Positions 34,770-43,258 are shown, numbered from the stretch's first letter. The stretch: DNA of 64,000 nt from an uncultured Phocaeicola sp. (GCA_948579315.1 CAPAOL010000007.1:1-64000); one strand, 5' to 3'. Translations and numbers: made by a program. The notes: generated by a model from the letters alone, not told the origin.

Positions 34770-36260
34770 TTATGGTTGATTTTCCCAAGAACCTTCAATC
34801 GTTTCTTCTTGTATTGGTTGATTCTCCCAAGAACCTTCAATCGCTTCTTCTTGTATTGGTTCATTTTCCCATATTCTTAAGTTTGATTCAACTTTTCTTT
34901 TTATATTAAAATCGCCTAAATATGATTTCTCTAATGTTTTTAAATCATGTCCTGCCATATTTGCAATTTCCTCTAATGTTGCTCCTTTATCATTCAAAAC
35001 ATTTAAAGCCGTATGTCGTGCGGCATAGTATGTAATCCTTTTTTCTGTTAGCGAAGTTGGTGCATTATGGATGGTTGCAATGTAATCATTTAGCGCATCG
35101 GCTAAGGTGTTCCAATAGTTCGACATTCTGCTATATATTTGCTTCTTACTTAATTGAGAGTAAGTTTTTTTGTCGAATACGTTTAAAATGAAATCGTCTT
35201 CTTTTTTTTTGAAACCTACCTCATCATAATAATAGGGATATAATAGGGAATCAATAATATAACAAGGTAATTTAATATTAACTTCTCTTTTTGTCTTTTG
35301 TCTCAATAATTGTACTGAGTAATATTCAATGATTTGATTTTTATTATTGTATTCTTTCATGTATTGGGAATCTTTAATTCTTGTGTAATCAAGTGGCATT
35401 TTTTTGTATTGTTTACGTTTTAAATCCTTCATTCGTAAATGTGATAAGTCGATGGGGGCTAATCCGTCAAATGCAACCATAATTAAAAAGATATTTATCG
35501 CATTAAAATAGCTATTATTATTAAAGGTGTACGGTTCATTTAGCCAATTATTTAAATGTTCGTTTGTACCGATACTATATAGATGTTGAAGAAAAGTAAA
35601 TCCTTCAAGGTCTAATGTCCTTTTTTCAATGATGCTTGTGTAGGCTCTCTTGTTATAAGATATTGGTTTATAACTTAAAATATGCCCCTCTGTGAATCCC
35701 CAATTATATGTTGTAATAAATCGTTTGATTAATTCTTTGGCTTGTTTAACCCCTTTATCTTTTAAGTTTTCCTCTAAAGTTGCAAACCATGTTTTATTAA
35801 TTGATTTGATTGCGATTTCATTTCCATAGATTTTAATCAAAGCATTTTTTAATTGTCTATATTTTCTTGCACTACCTTCCTCGTATGTTTGTATTTTGGC
35901 ATCAAGTAAATCAAAGAAATTAGTGTATATTGGAATAGTATCGTTGTCGTCAATTTCATTATATATAGCTGTAATTTCTTCATGGGATGCGAGAAGGTCT
36001 AAGTCGTATGGACGGTTGATTGTATCGAACTCTGTCACTCTTTGTAAGATTCGTAGATATTCGTCATTGACAATTTTATTTTTCTCTTTATATTTTTTGT
36101 CTTGACACTTAACAGCAAGTTTTTCTTTATTCCAATATTCGGCTTTGGTAGAAACTCCCGTCATTACTAATTTGGCTTTTTTATGGTGGATTCTAATGGC
36201 GATAGGGTGTTCTCCATTCGTTAATGTTTTACTTTTGAATAACTCTTTTCTGACTTTCAT
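34770..36260 (-). CDS. Tyrosine-type integrase of the element
   Basis: A 496-residue integrase. It has an arm-binding N-terminal part (to about residue 95), a SAM-like core-binding domain (about 100-190) and a catalytic domain ending at SYLGDFN. The box II segment YAARHTALNVL, the AGHDLKTLEKSYLG segment and the Tyr are present. The first catalytic Arg is not evident: the equivalent region reads FDGLAPIDLSHLR. Loss of this Arg is known for IntDOT of CTnDOT. The C-terminus has a tandem 14-residue acidic repeat (WENQPIQEETIEGS). It lies 175 bp from attR, as expected for the enzyme that inserts and excises the element. Confidence 0.88.
   Translation of the reverse strand: MKVRKELFKSKTLTNGEHPIAIRIHHKKAKLVMTGVSTKAEYWNKEKLAVKCQDKKYKEKNKIVNDEYLRILQRVTEFDTINRPYDLDLLASHEEITAIYNEIDDNDTIPIYTNFFDLLDAKIQTYEEGSARKYRQLKNALIKIYGNEIAIKSINKTWFATLEENLKDKGVKQAKELIKRFITTYNWGFTEGHILSYKPISYNKRAYTSIIEKRTLDLEGFTFLQHLYSIGTNEHLNNWLNEPYTFNNNSYFNAINIFLIMVAFDGLAPIDLSHLRMKDLKRKQYKKMPLDYTRIKDSQYMKEYNNKNQIIEYYSVQLLRQKTKREVNIKLPCYIIDSLLYPYYYDEVGFKKKEDDFILNVFDKKTYSQLSKKQIYSRMSNYWNTLADALNDYIATIHNAPTSLTEKRITYYAARHTALNVLNDKGATLEEIANMAGHDLKTLEKSYLGDFNIKRKVESNLRIWENEPIQEEAIEGSWENQPIQEETIEGSWENQP
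34774..34875. repeat. 42-bp tandem repeat in the integrase 3' end
   Basis: Units beginning GGTTGATT or GGTTCATT start at 34774, 34816 and 34858, giving about 2.4 copies. Each encodes 14 residues of an acidic tail. The copy number could vary between strains. Confidence 0.8.
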
Positions 36261-36291
36261 AATCCTATTTTTCGGGGTTCAATTTTATTTT

Positions 36292-36327
36292 GGTTTAAAG
36301 TTGGTTTAAACTTTTATGGTTTAAACT
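36292..36327. repeat. Right arm-type repeats (GGTTTAAA)
   Basis: Three GGTTTAAA units (36292, 36303 and 36318) lie between the integrase start and attR, matching the pair at 19831-19855 inside the left end. They also lie in the integrase leader, so binding could feed back on integrase expression. Confidence 0.65.
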
Positions 36328-36346
36328 GAGTGATTTTAACTATTGG

Positions 36347-36377
36347 CAAAAATAGGAATAAATTTTGTAATATACAA
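36347..36377 (-). promoter_or_regulatory. Promoter for the integrase
   Basis: On the minus strand TTG (36375-36377), 20 bp, TATTTTTG (36347-36354). Its leader would run through the three GGTTTAAA repeats, allowing integrase autoregulation. Confidence 0.55.
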
Positions 36378-36401
36378 TATAACAGTATGTTATAAACGAA
36401 A

Positions 36402-36433
36402 AATGCCAACGTGATTCCCATCAAATTGGCATT
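36402..36433 (-). terminator. Hairpin just inside attR
   Basis: On the minus strand AATGCCAA and TTGGCATT form an 8-bp stem followed by TTTCGTTTAT. It lies one base from attR and could stop transcripts coming from the native btuB promoter before they enter the element. Confidence 0.5.
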
Positions 36434-36434
36434 C

Positions 36435-36455
36435 AAATAAACTTGGCAGAGTTTA
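36435..36455. other. attR, right attachment site
   Basis: Identical over 21 bp to 19755-19775. The flanking bases differ on both sides, so the repeat ends sharply, as expected for a recombination core. Confidence 0.85.
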
Positions 36456-36564
36456 TCCGTTTTAACACACTTTCTCTGAATCAGAGTGATGAATGAAATG
36501 ATAGACGACTTGTCCGGTTCATTAGACTCAACGCTTTTTCCTCGAAAGCAGTGAAACTTATTTG

Positions 36565-36742
36565 CATGGCAGGTCTTCTGACTTGTTCCTGTTACAAACG
36601 CCTTCCCGGATTGGTTTCCAGTGGCAATGAGTGAATTGCTTGTAACTTGGTATGGAACTTACAGCAGCGGGACTGTTCAGGACTTGCACCTGATTCCCTT
36701 TTAATTGCTTCCCCCGCATGGGAGTCGCAAACCAATGCGCGG
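36565..36742 (-). promoter_or_regulatory. Cobalamin riboswitch 2 (native btuB leader)
   Basis: The conserved cobalamin aptamer is complete on the minus strand: AAGGGAATC, CAGGTGCAAGTCCTG, AACAGTCCCGCTGCTGTAAG and AAGTCAGAAGACCTGCC. It is followed by TGCTTTCGAGGAAAAAGCG and ACCGGACA (36511-36518), parts of its output region. The native target was almost certainly btuB; it now reads through attR into the element end and the integrase region. Confidence 0.95.
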
Positions 36743-36774
36743 CAAAGATAGGGAGTTTATTTGTTTTTTCCAAA
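36743..36774 (-). promoter_or_regulatory. Consensus promoter of riboswitch 2
   Basis: On the minus strand TTTG (36771-36774), 20 bp, TATCTTTG (36743-36750). It is a textbook Bacteroides promoter; the -7 box abuts the aptamer 5' end. Confidence 0.8.
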
Positions 36775-36781
36775 GGGATGT

Positions 36782-36955
36782 TCTTTTTCTTTCGTCTTGA
36801 TACGAAAGAGAAAGAACCAAAAAGAAAGGATCAAGGCTGCGTTTTTTCAGCTACTCCGGTGCTTCCTTCGGCTAAAGGGCAGAAACTCGCTACGCTCAAA
36901 CAGTCTGCCCTTTTTGACGCCGAAGAAAACACCTGCGCTTGACGCTGAAAAAACG
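36782..36955. repeat. Nested palindromes, dispersed Bacteroides intergenic repeat
   Basis: CTTTCGTCTTGATACGAAAG forms one hairpin (about 36788-36807). CGTTTTTTCAGC (36840-36851) and GCTGAAAAAACG (36944-36955) enclose further stems CTTCGGC/GCCGAAG and GGGCAG/CTGCCC. ORFs across it are artefacts of the repeat. It is GC-richer than its surroundings. Confidence 0.7.
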
Positions 36956-37038
36956 AGGCCGGGAGACCATGCGGGGTGTTTGTGGGGTGGGTGTGAGGTG
37001 TTCGTGGGGCTTTGGAGAAATGGTGACGCTATCCGATA

Positions 37039-37105
37039 TAAATAGTGACGGTATATGACAAGGATACCGTTAGTATCTTGAGCATGTACCGCCACTATTT
37101 TTTTA
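37039..37105. terminator. Inverted repeat with T tract
   Basis: ATAGTGACGGTA (37039-37050) and TACCGCCACTAT (37087-37098) pair with one mismatch, followed by seven T. It ends transcripts reading rightward towards the DUF5106 gene's 3' side. Confidence 0.5.
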
Positions 37106-37219
37106 TGTTAATCAAGTGCCTTATGTTGGTTCGTATGGTGTATGTTAATAGGGATTTTTGCTTATTTTTTATTGGCTTGTTTAATTTGTTGGTTCTTGTT
37201 TTGCCTTTTCTTGCGTATG

Positions 37220-38164
37220 TTAATTATTGCTTCTTATTAGCAGGTATTCTTCAACGGCTTGTGCGGTGGCGTCTTTTAGGAGTACGGTCTTTTCCTTGTT
37301 TAGAAGGTAGAGGGTGGGGATTGCTTTCAGGTCATACAGTTGTTGTTCCTTGATAGCAAAGGTCTTATCATATCCGTTAACCCATTCTTTTGGGAATTCA
37401 TTTAGGTGTTTTCGCCATTCGTCCAACTCTTCGTCGGGATAAATGGAGAGGACAGTAAGTCTCTTTTGTTCCAGAAGTTGATTGATGATAGGGGCGTTTT
37501 TTAATGCTTCGATTGTCTCCGTGCAGGCATGGCATCCCGGGTTATTGATAAATAATAAGGTATAGTCCGATTTTTGTTGATAAAGAGAACCCTGTGCGCC
37601 GGAAGCTAATGTATAGTTAAAATTCAGCGCTTTGGTGCTGATACGGTTTTTCTGGGCTAATTCCCGGCGGGCTTTGGGACGTACTTTCTCTATTTCTTCT
37701 AACAGGGGGGAATCCAACATGGCGTCTAATACGGGAATGTAGAATTCTTCGTTACGCATGGGGGAGTTAGGGTCATATAGATATTTATCTGCCAGGTCGG
37801 TGATGTAGGTGAATACTTTTTTGTTTGCGTTCGTTCGCTCGATTGTTTTCCGCATGGCTTCTTGTGCGGTTTCCAAAGGGACGTGGTTTAGTATGTCGCA
37901 ATAGTCCGCCCAGGCTTGTTCGGTCACTTCGGGGTGGTGGATGTAATTGGTGTCGGCGAAATTGACGTTATCCCAATAGTGTTTCACTAGAAAATCTGCT
38001 CGTTGTTCGGGAGCTGTCATCATTGCGGGGATGGCAGGCAGGGTGATGGATTTAATAGTGTCTTGTACGGTTTCGTTTGTACTTTGGCTGGAGGCATTCC
38101 CGTTTTTGCATGAGCACAACAAGAGGAAGCATAAAACGGGAATAATATTTATGTTCATTTTCAT
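37220..38164 (-). CDS. DUF5106/thioredoxin-like lipoprotein
   Basis: A 314-residue lipoprotein (lipobox FLLLCSC, Cys19). The N-terminal half (about residues 40-180) fits DUF5106. The C-terminal half is a thioredoxin-like fold with an active-site-like NNPGCHACTETIE (Cys-His-Ala-Cys) near 215. Periplasmic oxidoreductases of this group in Bacteroides often accompany envelope or metal-redox functions; the partner is not evident here. It lies downstream of the riboswitch 2 region but on the far side of its promoter. Confidence 0.75.
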   Translation of the reverse strand: MKMNINIIPVLCFLLLCSCKNGNASSQSTNETVQDTIKSITLPAIPAMMTAPEQRADFLVKHYWDNVNFADTNYIHHPEVTEQAWADYCDILNHVPLETAQEAMRKTIERTNANKKVFTYITDLADKYLYDPNSPMRNEEFYIPVLDAMLDSPLLEEIEKVRPKARRELAQKNRISTKALNFNYTLASGAQGSLYQQKSDYTLLFINNPGCHACTETIEALKNAPIINQLLEQKRLTVLSIYPDEELDEWRKHLNEFPKEWVNGYDKTFAIKEQQLYDLKAIPTLYLLNKEKTVLLKDATAQAVEEYLLIRSNN

Positions 38165-38322
38165 AATTTGTTTTTTTACTTTGAAAGCAAAGGTAATTTC
38201 CTTTTTCTTTTATACAAAATAATCCTTTCTTTTTCTACCTTTCTCTAGGAAAAAACGCTCGCTATTTGTTATCTTTGTTAGCGAGATATAATAGAAATGT
38301 TTGACTATAGAAACTACAAATA

Positions 38323-39516
38323 ATGATAAAAATTGACTTAAAACGGCATCGGAAGGAAATAATAGGATCGGTTGTGGTACTGTTAATTCTGCTTGGCGGT
38401 ATGTCTGTGTTTAAATATACTTCATTCAATTCCGGTTTTGAGATTGTAGACGATCTGGGAGGGAATATATTTCCTTCGGCGATTCTGTCTGTTGCCACCA
38501 CCGATGCACAAGTGATTGTTCCGTCGGATTCAACGTGTTTGGGGAATCCGAAGTCGTGTATTGCCGTTCGGCTGAAATCAAAGACAGCTTATAGTCGTGT
38601 GCGGATTGAAGTAGCCGAAACGCCTTTTTTCTCCCGCTCGGTGTCGGAATTTGTATTAAACAAGCCTAGAACGGAATATACGATTTATCCTGATATTATC
38701 TGGAATTATGAGGCACTGAAAAATGAGGTGCAGGCAGAGCCGGTAAGTGTAGCTATCACAGTGGAGATGAATGGAAAAGATTTTGGACAACGGGTACGTA
38801 CTTTTTCAGTGCGTAGTGTCAATGAGTGTCTGTTGGGATATGTGGCTAACGGGACTAAATTTCATGATACCGGTATTTTCTTTGCGGCTTATGTCAATGA
38901 AGAGAATCCGATGATCGATCAGTTGCTTCGCGAGGCATTGGATACTCGGATTGTTAATCGTTTTCTCGGTTATCAGAGTAAGGCTAAAGGGGCAGTAGAC
39001 AAGCAGGTATATGCCCTTTGGAATATATTGCAGAAACGTAAATTCCGTTATAGTTCTGTTTCCAATACCAGCCTTTCGAGCAATGTTGTTTTCTCGCAGC
39101 GCGTCCGTACGTTTGATGATGCACTGGAATCTTCACAGGTTAATTGTGTGGATGGGAGTGTGTTGTTTGCGTCGTTGCTTCGCGCCATTAATATTGATCC
39201 TATCCTGGTACGTACACCAGGGCACATGTTTGTAGGATACTATACGGATAATTCGCACACGGATAAAAACTTCCTGGAGACAACAATGATTGGTGATGTC
39301 GATCTGGATGATTTTTTCCCGGATGAACAATTGGACTCTACAATGATAGGCAAATCGCAGAATGAGATGTCGTTACTGACTTTCGAGAAATCGAAACAAT
39401 ATGCTAATAAGAAGTATAAGGAGAACGAAGAAGGAATCCATTCCGGAAAGTTGAATTATATGTTTTTGGAGATTTCTAAAGAAGTGAGGAGGAAAATACA
39501 GCCGATAGGTAAATGA
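38323..39516 (+). CDS. Transglutaminase-like domain protein
   Basis: A 397-residue protein with one N-terminal membrane helix (about residues 13-30) and an extracytoplasmic part. Its C-terminal half has a transglutaminase/protease-like core: NCVDGSVLFASLLRAINID carries the Cys, and VRTPGHMFVGYY the His. A following Asp is in GDVDLDDFFP. The first 200 residues are beta-rich. The substrate is unknown. It is followed 52 bp later by a DUF3805 gene. Confidence 0.75.
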   Translation: MIKIDLKRHRKEIIGSVVVLLILLGGMSVFKYTSFNSGFEIVDDLGGNIFPSAILSVATTDAQVIVPSDSTCLGNPKSCIAVRLKSKTAYSRVRIEVAETPFFSRSVSEFVLNKPRTEYTIYPDIIWNYEALKNEVQAEPVSVAITVEMNGKDFGQRVRTFSVRSVNECLLGYVANGTKFHDTGIFFAAYVNEENPMIDQLLREALDTRIVNRFLGYQSKAKGAVDKQVYALWNILQKRKFRYSSVSNTSLSSNVVFSQRVRTFDDALESSQVNCVDGSVLFASLLRAINIDPILVRTPGHMFVGYYTDNSHTDKNFLETTMIGDVDLDDFFPDEQLDSTMIGKSQNEMSLLTFEKSKQYANKKYKENEEGIHSGKLNYMFLEISKEVRRKIQPIGK

Positions 39517-39568
39517 TATTCGTTTTTAATTCGTATTTTTGCCCAAGTAATCATTTTAATATAAAAGG

Positions 39569-40375
39569 ATGCAAGGCAAGAAATTTATCTCTCCCGGAGC
39601 ATGGTTTTCTATGAACTATCCATCAGACTGGAATGAGTTTGAAGATGGCGAAGGCTCTTTTCTTTTCTATAATCCCGATGTATGGACGGGAAATTTTCGT
39701 ATATCCGCATTTAAAGGAAAAGCCGGTTATGGTAAAGACGTCATCCGGCAGGAACTGAAAGAGAACGATTCGGCTTCGTTGGTGAAAGTCGGAACGTGGG
39801 AATGTGCGTATAGCAAGGAAATGTTTCAGGAAGAGGGAACTTATTATACTTCCCATTTGTGGATTACAGGAGTTGACGATATTGCTTTCGAATGTTCCTT
39901 CACCGTACCTAAAGGTGGAGTTGTGAAGGAGGCGGAAGATGTAATCGCTACTTTGGAGGTACGCAAAGAAGGACAGAAGTATCCTGCTGAATTGATCCCG
40001 GTCCGTCTTTCTGAAATCTATTTGATTAATGAAGCGTACGAATGGGTAGTATCTACCGTGAAGCAGGAATTGAAAAAAGATTTTCAGGGAATAGAAGAAG
40101 ATCTGGAGAAACTTCAGCAAGTGATTAATAGCGGTAAGATTGGCTCGAAAAAGAAAGAAGAATGGTTGGCAATCGGCATCACAGTCTGTATAATTTTGAC
40201 GAATGAAGTGGAAGGTATGGAATGGAAAACGTTGATTGACGGTAACCGGGAAGCTCCTGTGTTACAATATAAAGACCGCACCATCGATCCGATGAAACTG
40301 GCATGGAGCAAAGTAAAGGCTGGAGAACCTTGCGATGTCATTGAAGAGTATAAATCCGTGATTATTAATCACTAA
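39569..40375 (+). CDS. DUF3805/DUF3806 protein
   Basis: A 268-residue soluble protein. The N-terminal part starting KKFISPGAWFSMNYPSDWNE fits DUF3805 and the C-terminal part (about 150-268) DUF3806. Both are conserved Bacteroides domains of unknown function. No signal peptide or membrane helix is seen. It lies 27 bp before an ABC-F ATPase gene. Confidence 0.75.
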   Translation: MQGKKFISPGAWFSMNYPSDWNEFEDGEGSFLFYNPDVWTGNFRISAFKGKAGYGKDVIRQELKENDSASLVKVGTWECAYSKEMFQEEGTYYTSHLWITGVDDIAFECSFTVPKGGVVKEAEDVIATLEVRKEGQKYPAELIPVRLSEIYLINEAYEWVVSTVKQELKKDFQGIEEDLEKLQQVINSGKIGSKKKEEWLAIGITVCIILTNEVEGMEWKTLIDGNREAPVLQYKDRTIDPMKLAWSKVKAGEPCDVIEEYKSVIINH

Positions 40376-40402
40376 CTACTAACCGACTAATTACTAAATT
40401 AC

Positions 40403-42271
40403 GTGGCTGTACCTTATTTACAGATAGATAACTTGACCAAGTCCTTTGGTGACTTGGTTCTTTTTGAAAATATATCTTTTGGCATTGCTGAAGGCCAGCG
40501 TGTAGGATTGATAGCGAAGAACGGCAGCGGAAAAACTACCTTATTGAATATAATCGCCGGAAAAGAGGGTTATGATAGCGGTAACATTGTTTTCCGGCGT
40601 GACCTTCGGGTGGATTATCTGGAACAAGATCCACAGTATCCCGAAGAGCTGACCGTGCTCGAAGCCTGTTTCCATCACGGTAACAGTACCGTGGAACTGA
40701 TAAAGGAGTATGAACGTTGCATGGAGACTGAAGGTCATCCGGGACTGGAAGACCTCTTGGCACGTATGGACCAGGAGAAAGCTTGGGAATACGAACAGAA
40801 AGCCAAGCAAATTCTTTCGCAACTCAAAATTCGTAACTTCGACCAAAAAGTGAAGCAACTGTCCGGTGGACAGTTGAAGCGTGTCGCCCTTGCCAACGCC
40901 TTGATTGCCGAACCGGAACTCCTGATTCTTGATGAGCCCACCAACCACCTCGATCTTGATATGACCGAATGGCTCGAAGACTACCTGCGCCGTACCAACC
41001 TCAGCCTGCTGATGGTGACTCACGACCGTTATTTCCTTGATCGTGTTTGTTCGGAGATTATCGAAATAGACAATCAACAAATCTACCAATATAAAGGTAA
41101 CTACAGTTATTATCTCGAGAAACGTCAGGAACGTATCGAAGCTAAAAGTGTAGAAATAGAGCGTGCCAACAACCTTTACCGTACGGAACTCGACTGGATG
41201 CGCCGGATGCCGCAGGCACGCGGGCATAAAGCCCGTTACCGGGAAGAGGCTTTTTATGAATTGGAAAAGGTGGCAAAGCAACGTTTCAACAATGATAATG
41301 TGAAGCTGGAGGTGAAAGCATCCTATATCGGTAGTAAGATATTCGAAGCCGACCACTTGTACAAGAGTTTTGGCGACCTGAAAATCCTGGAAGACTTCTC
41401 TTATATCTTCTCCCGCTATGAGAAGATGGGAATCGTAGGAAACAACGGAACAGGTAAATCTACTTTTATCAAGATATTAATGGGGCAGGTTGCGCCCGAT
41501 AGTGGAACGGTGGATATTGGTGAAACTGTTCGTTTCGGCTATTACTCGCAGGATGGCCTTCAGTTTGATGAACAAATGAAGGTTATTGATGTAGTGCAGG
41601 ATATTGCCGAAGTAATTGAACTGGGTAATGGGAAGAAACTGACTGCTTCGCAATTCTTGCAGCATTTTCTGTTTACTCCCGAAACGCAACATAGCTATGT
41701 GTATAAGTTGAGCGGGGGCGAGCGTCGTCGTCTTTATCTGTGTACCATCCTGATGCGTAATCCAAATTTCTTGGTGCTTGACGAACCTACCAACGACCTC
41801 GATATTATCACTCTGAACGTGCTTGAAGGATATCTTCAAAATTTCAAAGGTTGTGTGATTGTTGTTTCTCACGACCGCTACTTTATGGATAAGGTAGTAG
41901 ACCATTTGATGGTATTCAATGGACAGGGAGATATTCGCGACTTTCCCGGAAACTATAGCGACTATCGTGACTGGAAAGATGCGAAAGCTCAAAAGGAGAA
42001 AGAAGCTGAAAAGCCGCAGGAAGAAAAGACTGCCCGTGTCCGCCTGAATGACAAACGGAAGATGAGTTTCAAGGAAAAGCGAGAGTTCGAGCAATTGGAA
42101 AAGGAGATAGCAGAATTAGAAACAGAAAAAGCACAGATTGAAGAACTCTTATGTAGCGGTACTCTTTCTGTTGATGAATTGACAGAGAAATCGAAACGTT
42201 TGCCTGAAGTCAATGACCTGATTGATGAGAAAACAATGCGATGGCTGGAACTTAGTGAAATAGAAGGCTGA
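40403..42271 (+). CDS. ABC-F family ATPase (Uup-like)
   Basis: A 622-residue soluble ABC-F protein with two ATPase domains: Walker A GKNGSGKT-like (KNGSGKTT) near residue 40 and GNNGTGKS near 350. LSGGQ/LSGGE signatures and two Walker B LILDEPTNHLD and LVLDEPTNDLD are present. A charged coiled-coil C-terminus covers about 535-620. ABC-F proteins act on ribosomes or DNA-linked processes; the long coiled coil and domain order favour Uup. No transmembrane domain is present. It starts at GTG 40403. Confidence 0.9.
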   Translation: MAVPYLQIDNLTKSFGDLVLFENISFGIAEGQRVGLIAKNGSGKTTLLNIIAGKEGYDSGNIVFRRDLRVDYLEQDPQYPEELTVLEACFHHGNSTVELIKEYERCMETEGHPGLEDLLARMDQEKAWEYEQKAKQILSQLKIRNFDQKVKQLSGGQLKRVALANALIAEPELLILDEPTNHLDLDMTEWLEDYLRRTNLSLLMVTHDRYFLDRVCSEIIEIDNQQIYQYKGNYSYYLEKRQERIEAKSVEIERANNLYRTELDWMRRMPQARGHKARYREEAFYELEKVAKQRFNNDNVKLEVKASYIGSKIFEADHLYKSFGDLKILEDFSYIFSRYEKMGIVGNNGTGKSTFIKILMGQVAPDSGTVDIGETVRFGYYSQDGLQFDEQMKVIDVVQDIAEVIELGNGKKLTASQFLQHFLFTPETQHSYVYKLSGGERRRLYLCTILMRNPNFLVLDEPTNDLDIITLNVLEGYLQNFKGCVIVVSHDRYFMDKVVDHLMVFNGQGDIRDFPGNYSDYRDWKDAKAQKEKEAEKPQEEKTARVRLNDKRKMSFKEKREFEQLEKEIAELETEKAQIEELLCSGTLSVDELTEKSKRLPEVNDLIDEKTMRWLELSEIEG

Positions 42272-42354
42272 TTTGTGCCATTCATTGTATCACTAGAATA
42301 GTCTGATAATGATAATAACTTTGATAATATATTCCAGACAACATATAACCTTGT

Positions 42355-43194
42355 ATGACAAACCTAACCAATTATCATAGCCACTGCCTGTATTGTGACG
42401 GACGCGCCAATATGGAAGATTTTATTCGTTTTGCTATCAGTGAAGGATTTACTTCCTATGGCATTTCTTCCCATGCTCCACTGCCGTTTTCTACCGCATG
42501 GACGATGGAGTGGGATAGAATGGATGATTACCTTTCCGAATTTTCCCGTCTGAAGAAGAAATATGCAGATAAAATAGAGCTTGCCATTGGTCTTGAAATA
42601 GATTATCTGAACGAAGAAAGCAATCCTTCTTTACCCTGTTTTCGGAAACTACCACTTGACTACCGGATAGGTTCCGTACATATGTTGTACTCCCCGGAAG
42701 GAAAAATCGTAGATATTGATACTCCGGCAGATCTTTTCCGTCAATTGGTAGACAAGCACTTCGATGGTGACTTGGATTATGTAGTCCGCCTTTACTATAA
42801 GAACCTGCTTCGTATGGTAGAATTGGGAGGATTCGATATTGTCGGTCATGCTGATAAGATGCATTATAATGCTTCCTGTTATCGTCCGGGATTATTGGAT
42901 GAACCGTGGTATGATGCATTGGTTCGCGAATATTTCACCGCCATTGCCGAATATGGCTATATCGTTGAAATAAACACTAAATCTTATTACGATTTAGGAA
43001 CATTCTATCCCAATGAACGATATTTCTCTTTCTTGAAAGAGTTGGGTATCAGAGTACAGGTGAACAGTGATGCGCATTATCCGGAACGGATTAATAATGG
43101 ACGTGCCGAGGCATTGGTTGCTTTGAAGAAGGCGGGCTTCACGTCGGTAGTGGAGTGGCATGGCGGAAAGTGGGAAGACAAGAAAATTCTGTAA
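42355..43194 (+). CDS. PHP-domain histidinol-phosphatase-like protein
   Basis: A 279-residue protein of the PHP metal-dependent phosphoesterase family. Motifs: NYHSHCLYCDGRA, GISSHAPL, GLEIDYL, GSVHML, DIVGHADK and QVNSDAHYP. The family includes histidinol-phosphatase; this protein has the right size. No other histidine-synthesis gene is beside it, so other phosphoesters are possible substrates. It ends 12 bp before a strong hairpin terminator. Confidence 0.85.
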   Translation: MTNLTNYHSHCLYCDGRANMEDFIRFAISEGFTSYGISSHAPLPFSTAWTMEWDRMDDYLSEFSRLKKKYADKIELAIGLEIDYLNEESNPSLPCFRKLPLDYRIGSVHMLYSPEGKIVDIDTPADLFRQLVDKHFDGDLDYVVRLYYKNLLRMVELGGFDIVGHADKMHYNASCYRPGLLDEPWYDALVREYFTAIAEYGYIVEINTKSYYDLGTFYPNERYFSFLKELGIRVQVNSDAHYPERINNGRAEALVALKKAGFTSVVEWHGGKWEDKKIL

Positions 43195-43206
43195 ATAACA
43201 TATAAC

Positions 43207-43258
43207 AAAAAGAGGATAGCCGCTTCAAGTAATGACTTGAAGCGGCTATCCTCTTTTT
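43207..43258. terminator. Strong hairpin terminator after the PHP gene
   Basis: A perfect 24-bp stem (AAAAAGAGGATAGCCGCTTC-type arm) around AATG with A and T runs on both sides. Confidence 0.92.

Larger units (their letters stand above)
19755..36455. mobile_element. 16.7-kb integrated element inserted in the btuB leader
   Basis: A 21-bp direct repeat marks both ends. A tyrosine integrase lies beside the right end, GGTTTAAA arm-type repeats lie inside both ends, and the contents are clearly more AT-rich than the flanks. Contents include a primase-like replication protein, a WYL_2 protein, a second recombinase, a NADAR protein, and a nine-gene cargo cluster. No relaxase, type IV secretion, capsid or terminase gene is visible. 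It could be a phage satellite, a plasmid-derived integrative element or a mobilisable element that uses helper functions. An outward-facing cobalamin riboswitch sits near its left end. Confidence 0.85.

Noticed and set aside
34652..34864. Lys-rich 70-residue ORF opposite the integrase 3' end
   Set aside because: It is an out-of-frame reading of the 42-bp tandem repeat.
34774..34875. Short direct repeats considered as a CRISPR array
   Set aside because: The copies are contiguous, in frame inside the integrase gene, and have no unique spacers; no cas gene is near.
36718..37095. Overlapping ORFs of 74 to 94 residues on both strands between riboswitch 2 and the DUF5106 gene
   Set aside because: They run through a nested palindromic repeat; translated sequence is low-complexity and no start signal is seen.
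40541..41356. 271-residue ORF opposite the ABC-F gene
   Set aside because: It is antisense to conserved ATPase motifs and has no family features.
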